This document shows, in pieces, positions 42,768-53,431 of a stretch of DNA of 64,000 nucleotides (position 1 is its first letter; the number at the start of each line of letters is the position of its first letter). Where the stretch lies: positions 1,302,001 to 1,366,000 of the forward strand of contig JALJCQ010000017.1 of assembly GCA_023091665.1 (NCBI GenBank), read 5' to 3'. Origin of the DNA: Pythium myriotylum (taxonomy: Eukaryota; Oomycota; Peronosporomycetes; Pythiales; Pythiaceae). The translations under genes were made by a program, and so were the position numbers. The notes below the pieces were generated by a model. The model had not been told where the DNA came from and did no database searches. It saw only the letters and a program-made list of their open reading frames with translations.

Positions 42768-43508
42768 ATGAGCCACGAGGATATTCTGGACGAGATGTCC
42801 CTCTCGGACGACGAGATGCTTGACAGCCTCGCGGACGACATGCTGTTGGAGTTGGAAAACGAAGAGATCGAACATATCGAGACCATCGAGCCGACACGTC
42901 GCGCTGCACCGGCCCCAACGATGCCCATGGGCTTCCCGTTTGGAGCTCCTGGTGGGAGAAACGGTGGTGGCGGCATGCCTGATCTCAGCCAAATGATGTC
43001 CCAGATGATGCCGATGATGTCGCAGATGTTTGGCGGTGGTCCCTCCGGAATGAGCGGAGGAGCTCTCCAGCAGCAGAGGCTTTCGTGGGAAGAGATTGTG
43101 AAGAAACACGTACCTGCGAGTGAACAGGACGATTGGTTGAAGACCATTCGAGCGGACGAGAAGCTCCAGCAAGATAATATGTCGAGAAAAGTGTACGGAA
43201 AGCCGCCAAGTCGCTCATACCATGGCAACGCAAAGCCGCTTCCCAACGTCTACACGGAGAGCGAGACGCTGCTCGCGAGTCTGCTGAACGAGGCAGTGCG
43301 AGCGAAGAAAGCCGAGCACAACCCGAGGTGGAGTCAGTACCACGACAACATCGTGTCCCAGCTCACGCAGTCTGGCCTGGCCGCTGTCTTCACAAAGGAT
43401 CTGAAGGAGCAGCTCCAGCGACGAGTTGATTCTGACCCAGACTTTAAGGCCGCACGATTGGAGGACCCGTCGCGCTTTGCGAATATCGCAAAGGCATTGA
43501 GGACATAA
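42768..43508 (+). CDS. Protein without recognised family, Met/Gly-rich centre
   Basis: 246 residues in one exon. The N-terminal third is acidic (DEMSLSDDEMLDSLADDML). The centre is rich in Met, Gly, Pro and Gln (GMPDLSQMMSQMMPMMSQMF). The C-terminal half is charged and helical (LSWEEIVKKHVPASEQDDWL...). This pattern recalls small cochaperone-like or peroxin-like proteins, but no domain is certain. The divergent start lies 235 bases from the DENR start. Confidence 0.65.
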   Translation: MSHEDILDEMSLSDDEMLDSLADDMLLELENEEIEHIETIEPTRRAAPAPTMPMGFPFGAPGGRNGGGGMPDLSQMMSQMMPMMSQMFGGGPSGMSGGALQQQRLSWEEIVKKHVPASEQDDWLKTIRADEKLQQDNMSRKVYGKPPSRSYHGNAKPLPNVYTESETLLASLLNEAVRAKKAEHNPRWSQYHDNIVSQLTQSGLAAVFTKDLKEQLQRRVDSDPDFKAARLEDPSRFANIAKALRT

Positions 43509-43629
43509 TTTGGTTTCTCTTCGATGAACTCTGTTACAGCATTGAATTAAATGGAGCGTGGGCGGACTCGACTGACCGTAATACTTGACCACTATCTGCT
43601 ATCTCTTGTCGTGTCCGACTTCTCATCGA

Positions 43630-43661
43630 CCTTCAACTAACTGTGCCTTCAACTAACTGTG
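43630..43661. repeat. Perfect 16-base tandem duplication
   Basis: CCTTCAACTAACTGTG occurs twice without a gap in the intergenic region between the unknown protein gene and DPM3. No function is seen. Confidence 0.8.
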
Positions 43662-43761
43662 GGCTCGAAACCCATGCCCTTACGAACGATGATGGATTAG
43701 ATTCTTAAACGATCTTCGATTATTAGCGCCGTCCACAAGTCGCGGTGTGTGGACTGTTGCC

Positions 43762-44040
43762 TTAAATCTTCAGTCCTCTCTTTCGCAGGTCCTCTTTCGC
43801 TTCAATAACCTGACGATCAAGTTCTTTGGCCGCTTCTGGACAATCCGTCACCGCCATAACGGACATGGCAATCACTGCGAGCGAGTACGCGCCGAATGTC
43901 ACGAGAGCGTACACCGGAAGCACATACACAACTTGCAGAATCCGAGGATCAGCCACGCTCGTTGACGCGAACTGCACCAGACAGAGCCAGAGGACCAGCG
44001 CAACGACAAAGCTTGAGAGCCACTTCTGGTACTTGAGCAT
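43762..44040 (-). CDS. DPM3: Dolichol-phosphate mannose synthase subunit 3 (DPM3)
   Basis: Small ER-membrane subunit that anchors the DPM1 catalytic subunit. 92 residues, exactly the human length, from the ATG at 44040. Two spans (WLSSFVVALVLWLCLVQF and VVYVLPVYALVTFGAYSLAV) are followed by the conserved cytosolic tail DCPEAAKELDRQVIEAKEDL and RKRGL. The frame is open upstream to 44232, but that extension has no family support. It is divergent from the potassium channel gene (190 bases). Confidence 0.93.
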   Translation of the reverse strand: MLKYQKWLSSFVVALVLWLCLVQFASTSVADPRILQVVYVLPVYALVTFGAYSLAVIAMSVMAVTDCPEAAKELDRQVIEAKEDLRKRGLKI

Positions 44041-44230
44041 GGAGCTTGAGCTGTTCTGTTGATCGTAGGCGAAGCGCACGCACACCTTCCTGCTTCCTTG
44101 CTCAGCCTTGATGTCAGCTTTTGCCACGTTGTTGCCGAGAGCGCCGAAGGTACCAATTTTGTACCATAATAATGGTACTTGGTGCCAATTCGGGCATTTT
44201 GGGTGAACCGACAAATCAGGCGAAGTTGCC

Positions 44231-45777
44231 ATGGCGGCGAATGAAGTTGAGGAGCAGCGCCATCGGCGACGGCCAAGTTCTGGTGAACGCCCGCCACAGT
44301 TCCAATATGTCGAGCAGTTACGAAAAGTTCGTTTGTTTTGTTCTGTGTGGTGCTGCTATTGCTCTGCTGACTTTGTCCTTTTGAGTAGCTATACCATCGC
44401 CGCCGATATTGTGAGCTGAGTGCTTGCGTGTTGGGGTTTTCGGGGATACTCTTCATGCTCGCTCAGAATGAAATGCTAATGAGCGGTGGTGTCGATATTC
44501 ATGCCGATGGACCAAGCGGATTGACTCGAGCGACAGGACTCATCGTTTTGAAAGGTCTGACGTCAGTGACGACTGCAGTTCTTGTTGCCGTGGTTCTTGT
44601 CCAATACGCCACGCGGACGGAGATCCACAAGATGCAGAACACTGTGCCATCCAACACGAACTTTTTCGTGGCTCAGTATCCTCTGATCATACTGGAGTTG
44701 ATTCTTTGTGGGTTTCACGTTCCACCAGGAGTCCATGGGGACATCAGCATACACCAATTCCACAGCAGCCTGCCCCAAGCAGGTTTGAAAAGCTGTCCTT
44801 TGACGGACGGTTACGATCTCGTTCAGCGAGGCGATGTATGCTATATTTCTTATGTATATCCTGTCGAAGCCTTAGGTGCGCGCCTGTGATTTTCTCGTGA
44901 TGATCTCGGAGCTTGGATCACTTAACCTCGCCGTGTGTCGATAGGAGTCTTTATGATCGTACGATTATATCTCTTCGCGCGCTATTTGCGCAGTGCGTCT
45001 TCACTATACTCACAATGGGTCGCATTCGTTGGTTCTCTCAACGAGATCAATGCAATGAGGCCGTTATTCCATTTCAAGGCTTTGTTCAAGATTCGTCCGC
45101 TTCTCCTCCTGATACCCCTCGCGTTGATTAACACATTCCTCACAGCCGCAATCATTCGAATACTAGAGCATCCGGTCCAGGCCGCTTTTGCGAACTATTG
45201 GAAGTCAGTTTGGCTTGCAGCTGTCACAATGGTAGGTTCTGTTCTCAACAAACCATTTCCGATTAATACCTAAACTGGCTTATTCTAGACTGCCACGGGT
45301 TTTGGTGACTACTATCCTGTGACATATCTTGGTCGGGCGTTTACTATCATTAGTGCCATGTCGGGCGGCATTCTTCTCATTGCCCTTGTACAGTCTCTGT
45401 TCTTCGGCGTTCTCGAGCTATCTCCGCGCGAGGTCAAAGTCAAGTATCTGGTCGATCTGGACAATTGGGAGCAGGCTACCCATGACGATGCCGCTTTTGT
45501 CATCCAATCAGCGTGGGCTTTATATCGTAAGAAGCTGCAAGTCAAAGAAGAACGAGCATCGAGCCTGAAACATCTATACGAGGCTATGCATCGTTCCCGA
45601 TTGCGCCGAACGAAGAAACCTGAGGTAACTTTAACTCTGGAGGAACAGATCGCTGAAATGGAAAACGCAGTCATCACTCGAATTCGACGGATGGAAGAGG
45701 AGGAAGCCAGCATTCTCAGTAACATTCAATCAAAGACCCAGCAACTCGCAAAGTTGAAGACACTGATTGTGCACTAG
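44231..45777 (+). CDS. SK-like calcium-activated potassium channel
   Basis: Exons are 44231-44326, 44389-44875, 44945-45231 and 45289-45777 (57-69-base introns), 452 residues. Spans S1-S4 start with CVLGFSGILFMLAQNEM, VTTAVLVAVVLVQYAT, FFVAQYPLIILELILCGFHV; exon 3 has VFMIVRLYLFARYLR. The pore has the filter TATGFGD (residues 291-297) where animal SK channels have SIGYGD; this is a functional-looking K+ filter. After S6 (AMSGGILLIALVQSLFFGV) comes a calmodulin-binding-like region (FVIQSAWALYRKKLQVKEE) and a coiled coil (EEQIAEMENAVITRIRRMEE). The SK match is from S1-S6 order and LELILCGFHV, IVRLYLFARY; calcium gating is inferred. Confidence 0.87.
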
Positions 45778-47651
45778 ACGTAGAGCTGGCATCAACACAC
45801 GAGATTAGAGGTTAATGCTTCCTACAAATCCCAGCACCTCTGCAAGCATAGCATGTTGTTTTCTTAACAGATAAAGTTTATCATCCTTCTTCGCACCTTC
45901 GATCATTCCTAACTTGCCTCTTTCGGCCCTTCATCTGGTTAAGTGAGCCGATCACGCAAATGCCCGCGTATAGTCTCTATATCCAGTAAAGCAAGACGTA
46001 CAAGCGGGAACAATGAGAACGCATCGATAGAGTTGCTCTCGTCTCTCTCAAACTACCTATGTACCTACTGAATCCACTAAGTGCACAAGGCAGGAAAGCG
46101 AAAGTAGAAAACGATAATCAACACTACGAAGGCTTCGTCGCGGCTTCGACCGCAGCTGCAGCTGCGTTGCGCCGTTCGTATGCCGTTGAACGTTGAAAGC
46201 TGTTGACAGTTGCTGAAGCCGTCTCGTACAGCAGATACTTTTCAATTGGCGTCAGGGTTGTTCGTGTTGCCAAGGTGAACCACGGCGCGTCTGTGTGTGC
46301 GCTAGTTCACTTAGCGAATATCACTGGAAAGAGGAGCGGCTGCCTTTGTGACAAGGTTCGTGATGCTGGAATCTGCGATCGATCACCGTGCTTACTCTCA
46401 ATCGCGGGCTCGGACGTGACCTCGGACATGTATCGACGAACCGCAGTCTTCCCTGCAGTATTCAAATACGTATCGAGGCCTGACGTGGACTCGATCACCG
46501 CGAGAAATGCGACTTTTGTCGACTCGACTTACATCTCACTCTCGATCTCTAGCTTCATGACGAGCTAGGATATCTCTTCGGTCTAACTCAGGGGCTCAAA
46601 GGCAAACTCGGACATCTCTTCAGTAACAAGGTCCAAGGCGACTTCGGGAGTGAGGATGAAGTTAATTGCGCTGCATAATCCTCGAGCTGCAAGGTCAGCT
46701 CGGTATCGTGGTCGCTCTAGTTCCTGTCGCTATCTCAGCAGCATCGGGCGCCCAGATCGTCTTCGCGCCAATACCCACACGCCAGTCGAGTAGCACTTAG
46801 TGACCAGCTTTTGCGTTTCAACGAGAGCGTGCAGCGGATGACCGCGCATGCACAAAGAATCGACCACAAAAGCCCAATGGCCGCGTAGCCACCGTCAGCG
46901 TCCAACCGAGGCATTGTAACAGCACCCGAACAGAGTATCTATACAGCCCAAACTGATACCATCTCGCTGTAACCGCATCGGTGGTCTTCATTGTGTGCAC
47001 CGCCGCGTCGAGGTCAGCGGTAGTGATGGTTTGGATGCCTCTCGTATTCGCGTCTCGTCCTAGACGCGGGTGGTTTGTCCCCATTCTCACGCGACTGATG
47101 CCGTGGAGGCTACGGCAGAGAGAGCCCTTCCTCCATGTTCATGGTGGCACGTGGCCACTCGCGGGCGGCGTCGTCGGTTGTCGAAGGATCCACGTCCGCG
47201 GAAGAGGATCGAGGAGCCAGTGCTACTTCAACTAGTCTATGACATGTAATTATCTGATTTTATAGGTCCAAAACTGTGTTTTAATAAACTGTATGGTTCA
47301 TGTTTGTGTGCTGGAATGTCCAACGCCATAATTAACTGCACATATCCATATCTAACCCTGGGTTGAGGAATCGGATTCTCTGATTCGTCTCGAAGGGGTT
47401 GACAAGGTTTTTTCGAGGTTTTAGCGACTGGACGGCCTCTTCTATTGGTGGGCGATCCGTTGCAGATAGCTCTCGAAGGGAAACGTGCCCCAGCATTCTC
47501 TATCTCTCCACGACCGGCCGCCTGCTCCCGAGCGAGAGGCGCGTCGATCCCCAGTTGGCGTTAGCTCGTCGGCGGTTCTCTCCCGACCCTGGATATCTCC
47601 TCCGAGCGTCTAGGCTCCACTCACTCCACCTCTTTCGCGGCTGAGCCAACG
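45778..47651. other. Long intergenic region, nothing recognised
   Basis: 1.87 kb between the SK-like channel and TFIIB, both plus strand. Open frames at 46203-46568 (plus) and 47090-46818 (minus) have no recognisable domains. It could hold decayed sequence or regulatory elements. Confidence 0.45.
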
Positions 47652-48572
47652 ATGGGTGCCGAGTGCTACACGGAGTGCTGTCGTGCATGCGGCAGCGCGG
47701 ACGTAGTGACCGACTTTGGCGCGGGCGATATCGTCTGTCGCGACTGCGGGATGATCCTCGGTGAGAGAATAGTTGATGACTCGCCCGAATGGAGGAACTT
47801 TGCTAACGACGACCGCGGGGGCGATCCCGCTGCGAAATCCAGGGTCGGAGAAGCCGTGGACGCACGACTAGAGGAAGCGTCGTTGACAACATTCCTCGTG
47901 GATCCAGCCAAGGGATCCAAGTCGAGCGAAGCCGGGAAGCCTCATCGGCGACCGGCGATCAAGAATGAGTCCTCCAAAATGCGGCGAATGGAGGAGTTGA
48001 TGCGAAGCATCCAGCGTATCGCGGAGTCCTTGAACCTCCCGAAGAATATCGTCGAGGTCGCCTTGGACGTGTACGCCGAAGCAGAAAAAAAAGAAATCAG
48101 CATGCGCGGCCCAGAGAAGGATAGTATGCCCGCGGCGCTGCTTTTCATTGCTTGCAGACAAACTGGTAACGCTAGATCCTTCAAGGAGTTTGAAGCGGCG
48201 AGCGGTGTCCCGAAGAAGCGTATCGGCAAATCTTTCATGACGCTGACCAAGACATTGAAGTTAGAGATGGCTCAAGCTACTACCGAAGATTATGTGCGAC
48301 GTTTCTGCTCCCGCCTCGGTCTGTCGACCAAGACTCAGACGATCGCTTATGGAGTTGCCCAAAAAGCACATTCGCTCGGTCTTTCGTCAGGTAAATCACC
48401 AATTGCGGTTGCCGCTTCGGTGATCTATCTCGTCGCTGCATATACGGACTCGAAGCGCTCATTGCAAGAGATCAGCGACGTGTCGATGATTGGTGAGAAG
48501 AACATGAAGGTTGTGTGCAAGGAGCTAAACAAGAGCCGCGTCACGCTTTTTGAAGGTGTATTGCTTACCTGA
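47652..48572 (+). CDS. GTF2B: Transcription initiation factor TFIIB
   Basis: Bridges TBP and RNA polymerase II. 306 residues in one exon. Zinc ribbon near the start with Cys10-Cys13 and Cys29-Cys32 (CCRACG...VCRDCG), the B-reader (GERIVDDSPEWRNF), and two cyclin folds: repeat 1 (MEELMRSIQRIAESLNLPKN ... ALLFIACRQTGNARSFKE) and repeat 2 (VRRFCSRLGLSTKT ... AASVIYLVAAYTDSKRSLQE). No intron is needed. Confidence 0.96.
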   Translation: MGAECYTECCRACGSADVVTDFGAGDIVCRDCGMILGERIVDDSPEWRNFANDDRGGDPAAKSRVGEAVDARLEEASLTTFLVDPAKGSKSSEAGKPHRRPAIKNESSKMRRMEELMRSIQRIAESLNLPKNIVEVALDVYAEAEKKEISMRGPEKDSMPAALLFIACRQTGNARSFKEFEAASGVPKKRIGKSFMTLTKTLKLEMAQATTEDYVRRFCSRLGLSTKTQTIAYGVAQKAHSLGLSSGKSPIAVAASVIYLVAAYTDSKRSLQEISDVSMIGEKNMKVVCKELNKSRVTLFEGVLLT

Positions 48573-48909
48573 AGCCTGTCATCTTGTGGTTCGACTCCAT
48601 CGTTGCAACTACACGGTGGTCGACGTGCATTTCCAATACCTTCGCTTACCTCTGGATCTGGAATAGTGAGCTGAGAACAGAGTGAGTATGCGAAAACGTA
48701 AGTATTTATACAAGTTAGAAAAGATCTGCGCAAATGAGATGATTCGCCTGAAGAACCTCGTACCCCAGGGTAATGGAGGCAGTTCTAGTGGCCAATTGTC
48801 TAGACGACTGCATTTTTCCAATAGAGCCTCCAGTCCACCATGTATAGATACTGCTGGGAAGATAATCCATCAAACGGAAATTGGATATGTACACGGTTGG
48901 TTAAGCCTC
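48573..48909. other. Convergent intergenic region, nothing recognised
   Basis: 337 bases between the stop codons of TFIIB and the CHIC-like gene. Nothing is recognised. Confidence 0.45.
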
Positions 48910-49451
48910 TCATTCGTACATGAGCTGGGAGATCTCAATCCATGACGTGTGCGCACGTCGGTTTCGATGCAGTTTCCACAATATCCCGCGATATAAGAAC
49001 TCTTCCCGGTTATTCATTCGCTTCATCACGATCTCAACATTCGTTTCGAGCTGCACAAGCAGAAGTTAGATTACAAGAAATTGATGCACAATTCGCTGCA
49101 CGTACTTGTCTTGTGCATGGCTCTGGAATAAACATCGAAAATCCGCACGTGATAACGCAGCAGAAGTATCCACAGGCATAGCACGGAGCGCAGGGATAGT
49201 AATCCTCAATCGTTTGGTTGATGACATCGATGCAAAACTTGAATTCTTTGCGCGAGACTTCAAAAGAGATGATGTCCTTACGCAGTTCCTGCACACAAGT
49301 AGACGACGAACGTACTGATGCCGTCGAGTGCGTCGGGGAAGTTGTCATCGTACGACGAAGAGAACGCGGTGACCGTTTGAAGACCCGTGGCTTCGAGTCG
49401 CGCAAGTACGATCTCCGTGGCGTCGGTGTCCATGAGCAGCTCCTTTGACAT
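48910..49451 (-). CDS. CHIC/GOLGA7 (Erf4-family) cysteine-rich peripheral membrane protein
   Basis: Exons are 49451-49316, 49257-49106 and 49050-48910 (58- and 55-base introns), 142 residues. The first splice (acceptor GAAG at 49261-49258) makes FPDALDGIISRKEFKFCIDV, aligning without gaps to CHIC2 FPSSLTGKVAPEEFKASINR. A palmitoylation-type cysteine cluster (CAPCYACGYFCCVITCG) follows, then RMNNREEFLYRGILWKLHR, similar to CHIC WENNRLYHKLCLHWRL. Such proteins are acylated and sit on Golgi or plasma membranes; the Erf4/GOLGA7 branch is the partner of a palmitoyltransferase. Alignment favours CHIC. Confidence 0.8.
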
Positions 49452-49975
49452 TGCCAACTCGCAAATCACGGGCGAAGGAGTCTGCTAATTTTAGCGGGAA
49501 AGATCCGAGTCTCCAACTCTTCCACACACACGTCGCAGATCACCGATGTGAAAGGTCGCGTATCCTGGTGAGCACTACTGGATGTATCATTTTTATTGAA
49601 GTGTCTTGTACTGTGAGGTGTATTGTTGCAAAATGTGGTGGACCTTTTTCTGGGTTTTGGTTGTTCTCGAACAGCTCATCCATAGAACCTCGCTCATAAG
49701 GTTTTTCGAGAGGGTTGAAATCCGTATCTCGGTTGGAGTAGCTGTTCATTAGGTCCGCCGAGGTTTTTCGAAGACCTCCTCGCCACTGCTCTTGGTCTGT
49801 TGGGCCGACAGGTCGACCCACGGAAGAGTGAAGGTCTCTCCCGGAGGCGCCAAGGAAGAAACGTTGGCCGAAGTCATCTTCATCAATCCTCTCGCCCACG
49901 GACGTCACTCGCTCCGAGAAGCCGTCTCCGTCTCTATCCCCTCAGCCCCTCGTCCCTCCCTATCTACGCGACGTC
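49452..49975. other. Divergent intergenic region CHIC-like / RAD6 with an unconvincing minus open frame
   Basis: 524 bases. An open frame of 122 codons on the minus strand (49908-49540) has no recognisable features and would sit inside the promoter interval. Confidence 0.35.
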
Positions 49976-50568
49976 ATGTCCACCGCCGCGCGTCGCCGCC
50001 TCATGCGCGACTTCCGTAAGCTCCAGAACGACCCGCCGTCCGGCGTGTCGGGCGCGCCAATGGACAACAACATCATGCTCTGGCAGGCGGTGATCTTTGG
50101 GTGCGCAGCGAACACGGCGTTGGTTGAGTAATGATTGCTCATACGTATGTGATGCAGTCCCGATGACACACCGTGGGAAGGTGGCACTTTCAACCTCACG
50201 CTCGAGTTCAGCGAGGACTACCCCAACAAGGCACCGACGGTGAAGTTCATCACGAAAATGTTCCATCCGAACAGTGCGTAGCAATGTTTATAGTCGTTGA
50301 TGCGAGCTCTCGGTCTCTGACATGGTTGTGTCATTGGAATGTGCTAGTCTACAACGATGGACAGATCTGTCTCGACATCTTGCAGAATCAGTGGTCTCCA
50401 ATCTACGATATCTCAGCAATCCTCACGTCGATCCAGTCGTTGCTCTGCGACCCGAACCCAAACTCGCCAGCGAATTCTGAGGCTGCGCGCTTGTTCCAGG
50501 AAAATCGGCGCGAGTATAACCGTCGCGTTCGCGAGATCGTCGAGCAGAGTTGGGTGTCGATTTCTTAA
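49976..50568 (+). CDS. RAD6: Ubiquitin-conjugating enzyme E2, RAD6/UBE2A type
   Basis: E2 for PCNA and histone H2B ubiquitination. Exons are 49976-50100, 50158-50273 and 50348-50568 (57- and 74-base introns), 153 residues (yeast core about 150). It begins [20 protein letters not shown], typical of RAD6. The HPN motif is formed with the following exon ([17 protein letters not shown]); the catalytic cysteine is Cys88, as in RAD6. [18 protein letters not shown] and [15 protein letters not shown] follow. It has no acidic tail, as in UBE2A/B. Confidence 0.96.
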
Positions 50569-50898
50569 TCTCTCGCCCCCAGATGCAGAAGACAGCCACA
50601 TCTTGGATTCTACTCTCTTTCTCTCTCGACGATTGTATCAGCAATTGTGGTGCGTGGAAGCTTGCACTTCTTCAACGCCATTGGATTTGAGCAGACGCTT
50701 TGCGTCTCCTAGTGGAGCCGTGCCCGAGGTGTAAGATGAGTAAGTGTCCCAGATGAGAAAGGCGTTGACGGAATCGATCGGCTCATTGCTGAGTAAACCA
50801 CGTTTGATCAATAGTTAGTCATCAATAGTGCATGAAGTGTTGTGCGCATTTCAAGCGCACATGAATAAACGACTCTTTAGCGTTTGAATGGTCTTTCA
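50569..50898. other. Convergent intergenic region, nothing recognised
   Basis: 330 bases between the RAD6 and ARMC6 stop codons. Confidence 0.45.
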
Positions 50899-52425
50899 TT
50901 AGGAATAGTGAGCGAAAGGTGCCTCTGCGGCCTCATCAACAGCTTCCATCAGCTTGCGAGATTCAACGTTGACAGGGTTGAATTGGGCAAGAGGTTGAGT
51001 TGCAGTACCAAACGATGAGAGCTTGATGTCACATCCGAGATCGCGCAGAGCCGCGTACGCTTCGTCTCCACAACCTCGGTTTTTCTGGGCTTCGCGAAGG
51101 AGCTCCTCAACATCTTCATCCAAAATACGAGCACGAAGTTCTGGTGCACGAGCAACCATGTTGCGGATCGCGAGGCTGGCTTGTCGTAGTACTAGGGTGT
51201 CCGTCTTATGGATCCGCATCGCGAACGCGATCATTCGAGCTGCACCCAAGTCGACAATACGGGTACTGTTTTCTGGTGAACGCAAAGCGATGGCGGCGAG
51301 AGTCGCGCACGAGTGCTGCTGCAGAGATGAATCGATTGAGTGGGTTTGCATGGCAGACATGATCTGCTCAGCACCACCAGATAAAATAATGAACTCCTTC
51401 AGGTCGTCCGCCGCAGCCACGTTACGGAACACGTTTATGCAGCGCTTGACAACTGTGAGATTTCGTTCGTGCTGGAGCATTATCTGGAGCAAAACGTCCA
51501 GTCCAGCGAGATCATGCATTTTCTTACAGTTTTCCTCCGTGATTGCGATCTGCTTCAGCACAGCAAGCCAAGGAGAAAGAACCTCGGGTTGCTTGAGGTG
51601 GGTCTGGAGCATCTCAATCGCGTAAGGAATCAATTCCCGAGCAACCAGTACTTTAATCGTATCTTGAGCCTGAGAGAAAGCTGCCTTGGGGTCGTCGTTA
51701 ATAGTCAAGACACGAAGCAATCCTGCAAGAACTTTCGAGACGATGTCGTCTGTTTTAGCTCTCTCCAAGTAAGCGAGAGCAGCTTCTATGCCCTTGGCTC
51801 TTACAAAGTGGGACTTGTTAGCCTCATGCTTGGCGCACGCTACACGAACAGCGTTGATCAGGCGAGGTTGAGTTGAAGATGGATTCTTGCTCGACTGCGC
51901 CATGAGCACCGTCGCCAGGATCTCGAGCCCAGTTGCCCCCACAAAATCTTGATTATCCTCGTTCTCACTGCACATTATCGCAAGCAAAGCACTGGTCTTG
52001 CCCACGATATCTTGGTTGGATGACTCGAGCATACGAAGGAGTGGGTCGATGGCGTCGTTACGACCAGCAATAACCTTCATTTCAGGCACACGTTCCAGCA
52101 AATCGGCAAATGCGTCGAGTTTCTCTACTGCCTGCTCCTCCGACGTGGATGACCCATTAGCGGAAGCCTTGAGTTCCTCGATTAGGTCTTTCAAACGTTG
52201 GAGCTTGCCTTCCGCTGATTGGGCCGCTTCCTCGTCCAAGTCTCTCCCTTCGCCACTGGAGCTTCCAAGACGCTTGATGATGTTGGAGAGATCAACGCCC
52301 TGGGACTCGAACTGCGCGATCGCGTCGCGAGTTGCTTCTTCCGGAGACATCCCAAAGTCCTCCACGTTCTCCTTCACGACTTCGTCGAAAGTCTCCTGTG
52401 AGACCTGCTTGACGGCTTTCTTCAT
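50899..52425 (-). CDS. ARMC6: Armadillo-repeat protein ARMC6
   Basis: 508 residues in one exon from the ATG at 52425 (MKKAVKQVSQETFDEVVKEN), which matches the ARMC6 start; another in-frame ATG lies at 52470. It has the ARMC6 signature EEATRDAIAQFESQGVDLSN followed by armadillo repeats over the rest (for example NAVRVACAKHEANKSHFVRA, CATLAAIALRSPENSTRIVD, QASLAIRNMVARAPELRARI) and the end YAALRDLGCDIKL. The molecular role is poorly known. It is divergent from VMA22/CCDC115. Confidence 0.93.
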   Translation of the reverse strand: MKKAVKQVSQETFDEVVKENVEDFGMSPEEATRDAIAQFESQGVDLSNIIKRLGSSSGEGRDLDEEAAQSAEGKLQRLKDLIEELKASANGSSTSEEQAVEKLDAFADLLERVPEMKVIAGRNDAIDPLLRMLESSNQDIVGKTSALLAIMCSENEDNQDFVGATGLEILATVLMAQSSKNPSSTQPRLINAVRVACAKHEANKSHFVRAKGIEAALAYLERAKTDDIVSKVLAGLLRVLTINDDPKAAFSQAQDTIKVLVARELIPYAIEMLQTHLKQPEVLSPWLAVLKQIAITEENCKKMHDLAGLDVLLQIMLQHERNLTVVKRCINVFRNVAAADDLKEFIILSGGAEQIMSAMQTHSIDSSLQQHSCATLAAIALRSPENSTRIVDLGAARMIAFAMRIHKTDTLVLRQASLAIRNMVARAPELRARILDEDVEELLREAQKNRGCGDEAYAALRDLGCDIKLSSFGTATQPLAQFNPVNVESRKLMEAVDEAAEAPFAHYS

Positions 52426-52561
52426 TGTCCGCAGCGGTTCTTCGTTGTCGTTTCGCGCCAAGAGCTCCAATGATGCACTGTCGAACTTTCATCCGTTTCT
52501 ATGTTTTCCAAGATTTCTAATTCAGAGGGATTCCAGCTTGGCGAAGAGATCTCAAGCCAGA

Positions 52562-53264
52562 ATGGCTGAGTTGGCCCAACCGAGTGACGCAAGCGCCAAG
52601 GACGAATACTTCCTCCAAGCAATCGAGCAATGCGACGATTACCTCGCGGCCCAGCAACAAGCTACTGAGCTTCTCAAGCAGGTGAGGAGTGAAGCTTGGG
52701 ACGTTGGCGCAACCGCGAACTTGCTCGTTCACAAACCTTGCGCGATTGTCCTCACAGGGATTCCTCAAACTGACGATGGCCAAGATGAATCTACCAGCTC
52801 ACGTCGTGGGCGAGCTCTCCTACAAGGACTACTTCGAGTCGGCGTTGTGCGTGGTCGAAGAGAGCGACGGCACCCTGAGAACTGTCAAATCGAGCGACAA
52901 GGAGCACACGCGTGAGGTGGAGAGCACGGAGAGCGTGGACGGCTCTGCGTTGAAGCGACGAAAAGACAAAGGCAGAGATGCTGATCCACCGACTGCAAAG
53001 GCGCCGGAGAGCTCGAGGCCTGGTGCAGAGGATGCCGCGATCATGTGGTTCAGCTCACTGCCACCACAGAACCTGCGTCTCGCTCAGAAACACTTCCGAA
53101 GCGGTGCGTTCTGACAACTCTTTCTTCTCATCACCTTTCGTTGCTGAGATTTTGGATGCGTGTGGCTTCTTGCAGCTCTCTTGGCGCTGCTGGTTTCGGC
53201 TGCGTCCACTCGCAAAATCCACAGTGCGATCCACAAGGCGAACCACAAATCCACGAACGATTGA
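52562..53264 (+). CDS. VMA22: V-ATPase assembly factor VMA22/CCDC115
   Basis: ER factor for assembly of the V-ATPase Vo sector. Exons are 52562-52681, 52758-53103 and 53176-53264 (76- and 72-base introns), 184 residues (human CCDC115 180). Start MAELAQPSDASAKDEYFLQA, coiled-coil N-terminus, splice to GFLKLTMAKMNLPAHVVGEL, a low-complexity charged loop, and the conserved C-terminus: MWFSSLPPQNLRLAQKHFRS (human [20 protein letters not shown]), then a helical end LLALLVSAASTRKIHSAIHK. Identification rests on this C-terminal motif and overall plan. Confidence 0.85.
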
Positions 53265-53431
53265 ATCGATCTGCGCTTCGAGTAAATACACACTTTGACG
53301 CCTCATACCATCTTTCTGCGTCCGTGGATTCATCGTGGGGCTTCATTTTGGCCGACGCCGCGGCGTGGTCATAAATTCGTACTTAGTAGGAAAACACCCC
53401 AGTTCCGTACCTCCACTTCCGACGTTTGACC

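Noticed and set aside
43660..43690. A tRNA T-arm-like stretch (GGGCTCGAAACCC) between the unknown protein gene and DPM3.
   Set aside because: No acceptor, D or anticodon stems fit around it and the expected upstream A box is missing. It may be chance or a relic.
46818..47090. Minus-strand open frame that might be a transposon relic.
   Set aside because: No recognisable transposase or reverse-transcriptase motif, no terminal repeats, no target duplication seen.
49540..49908. Minus-strand open frame of 122 codons.
   Set aside because: No domain or splice partner, and it lies in the divergent promoter interval between CHIC-like and RAD6.
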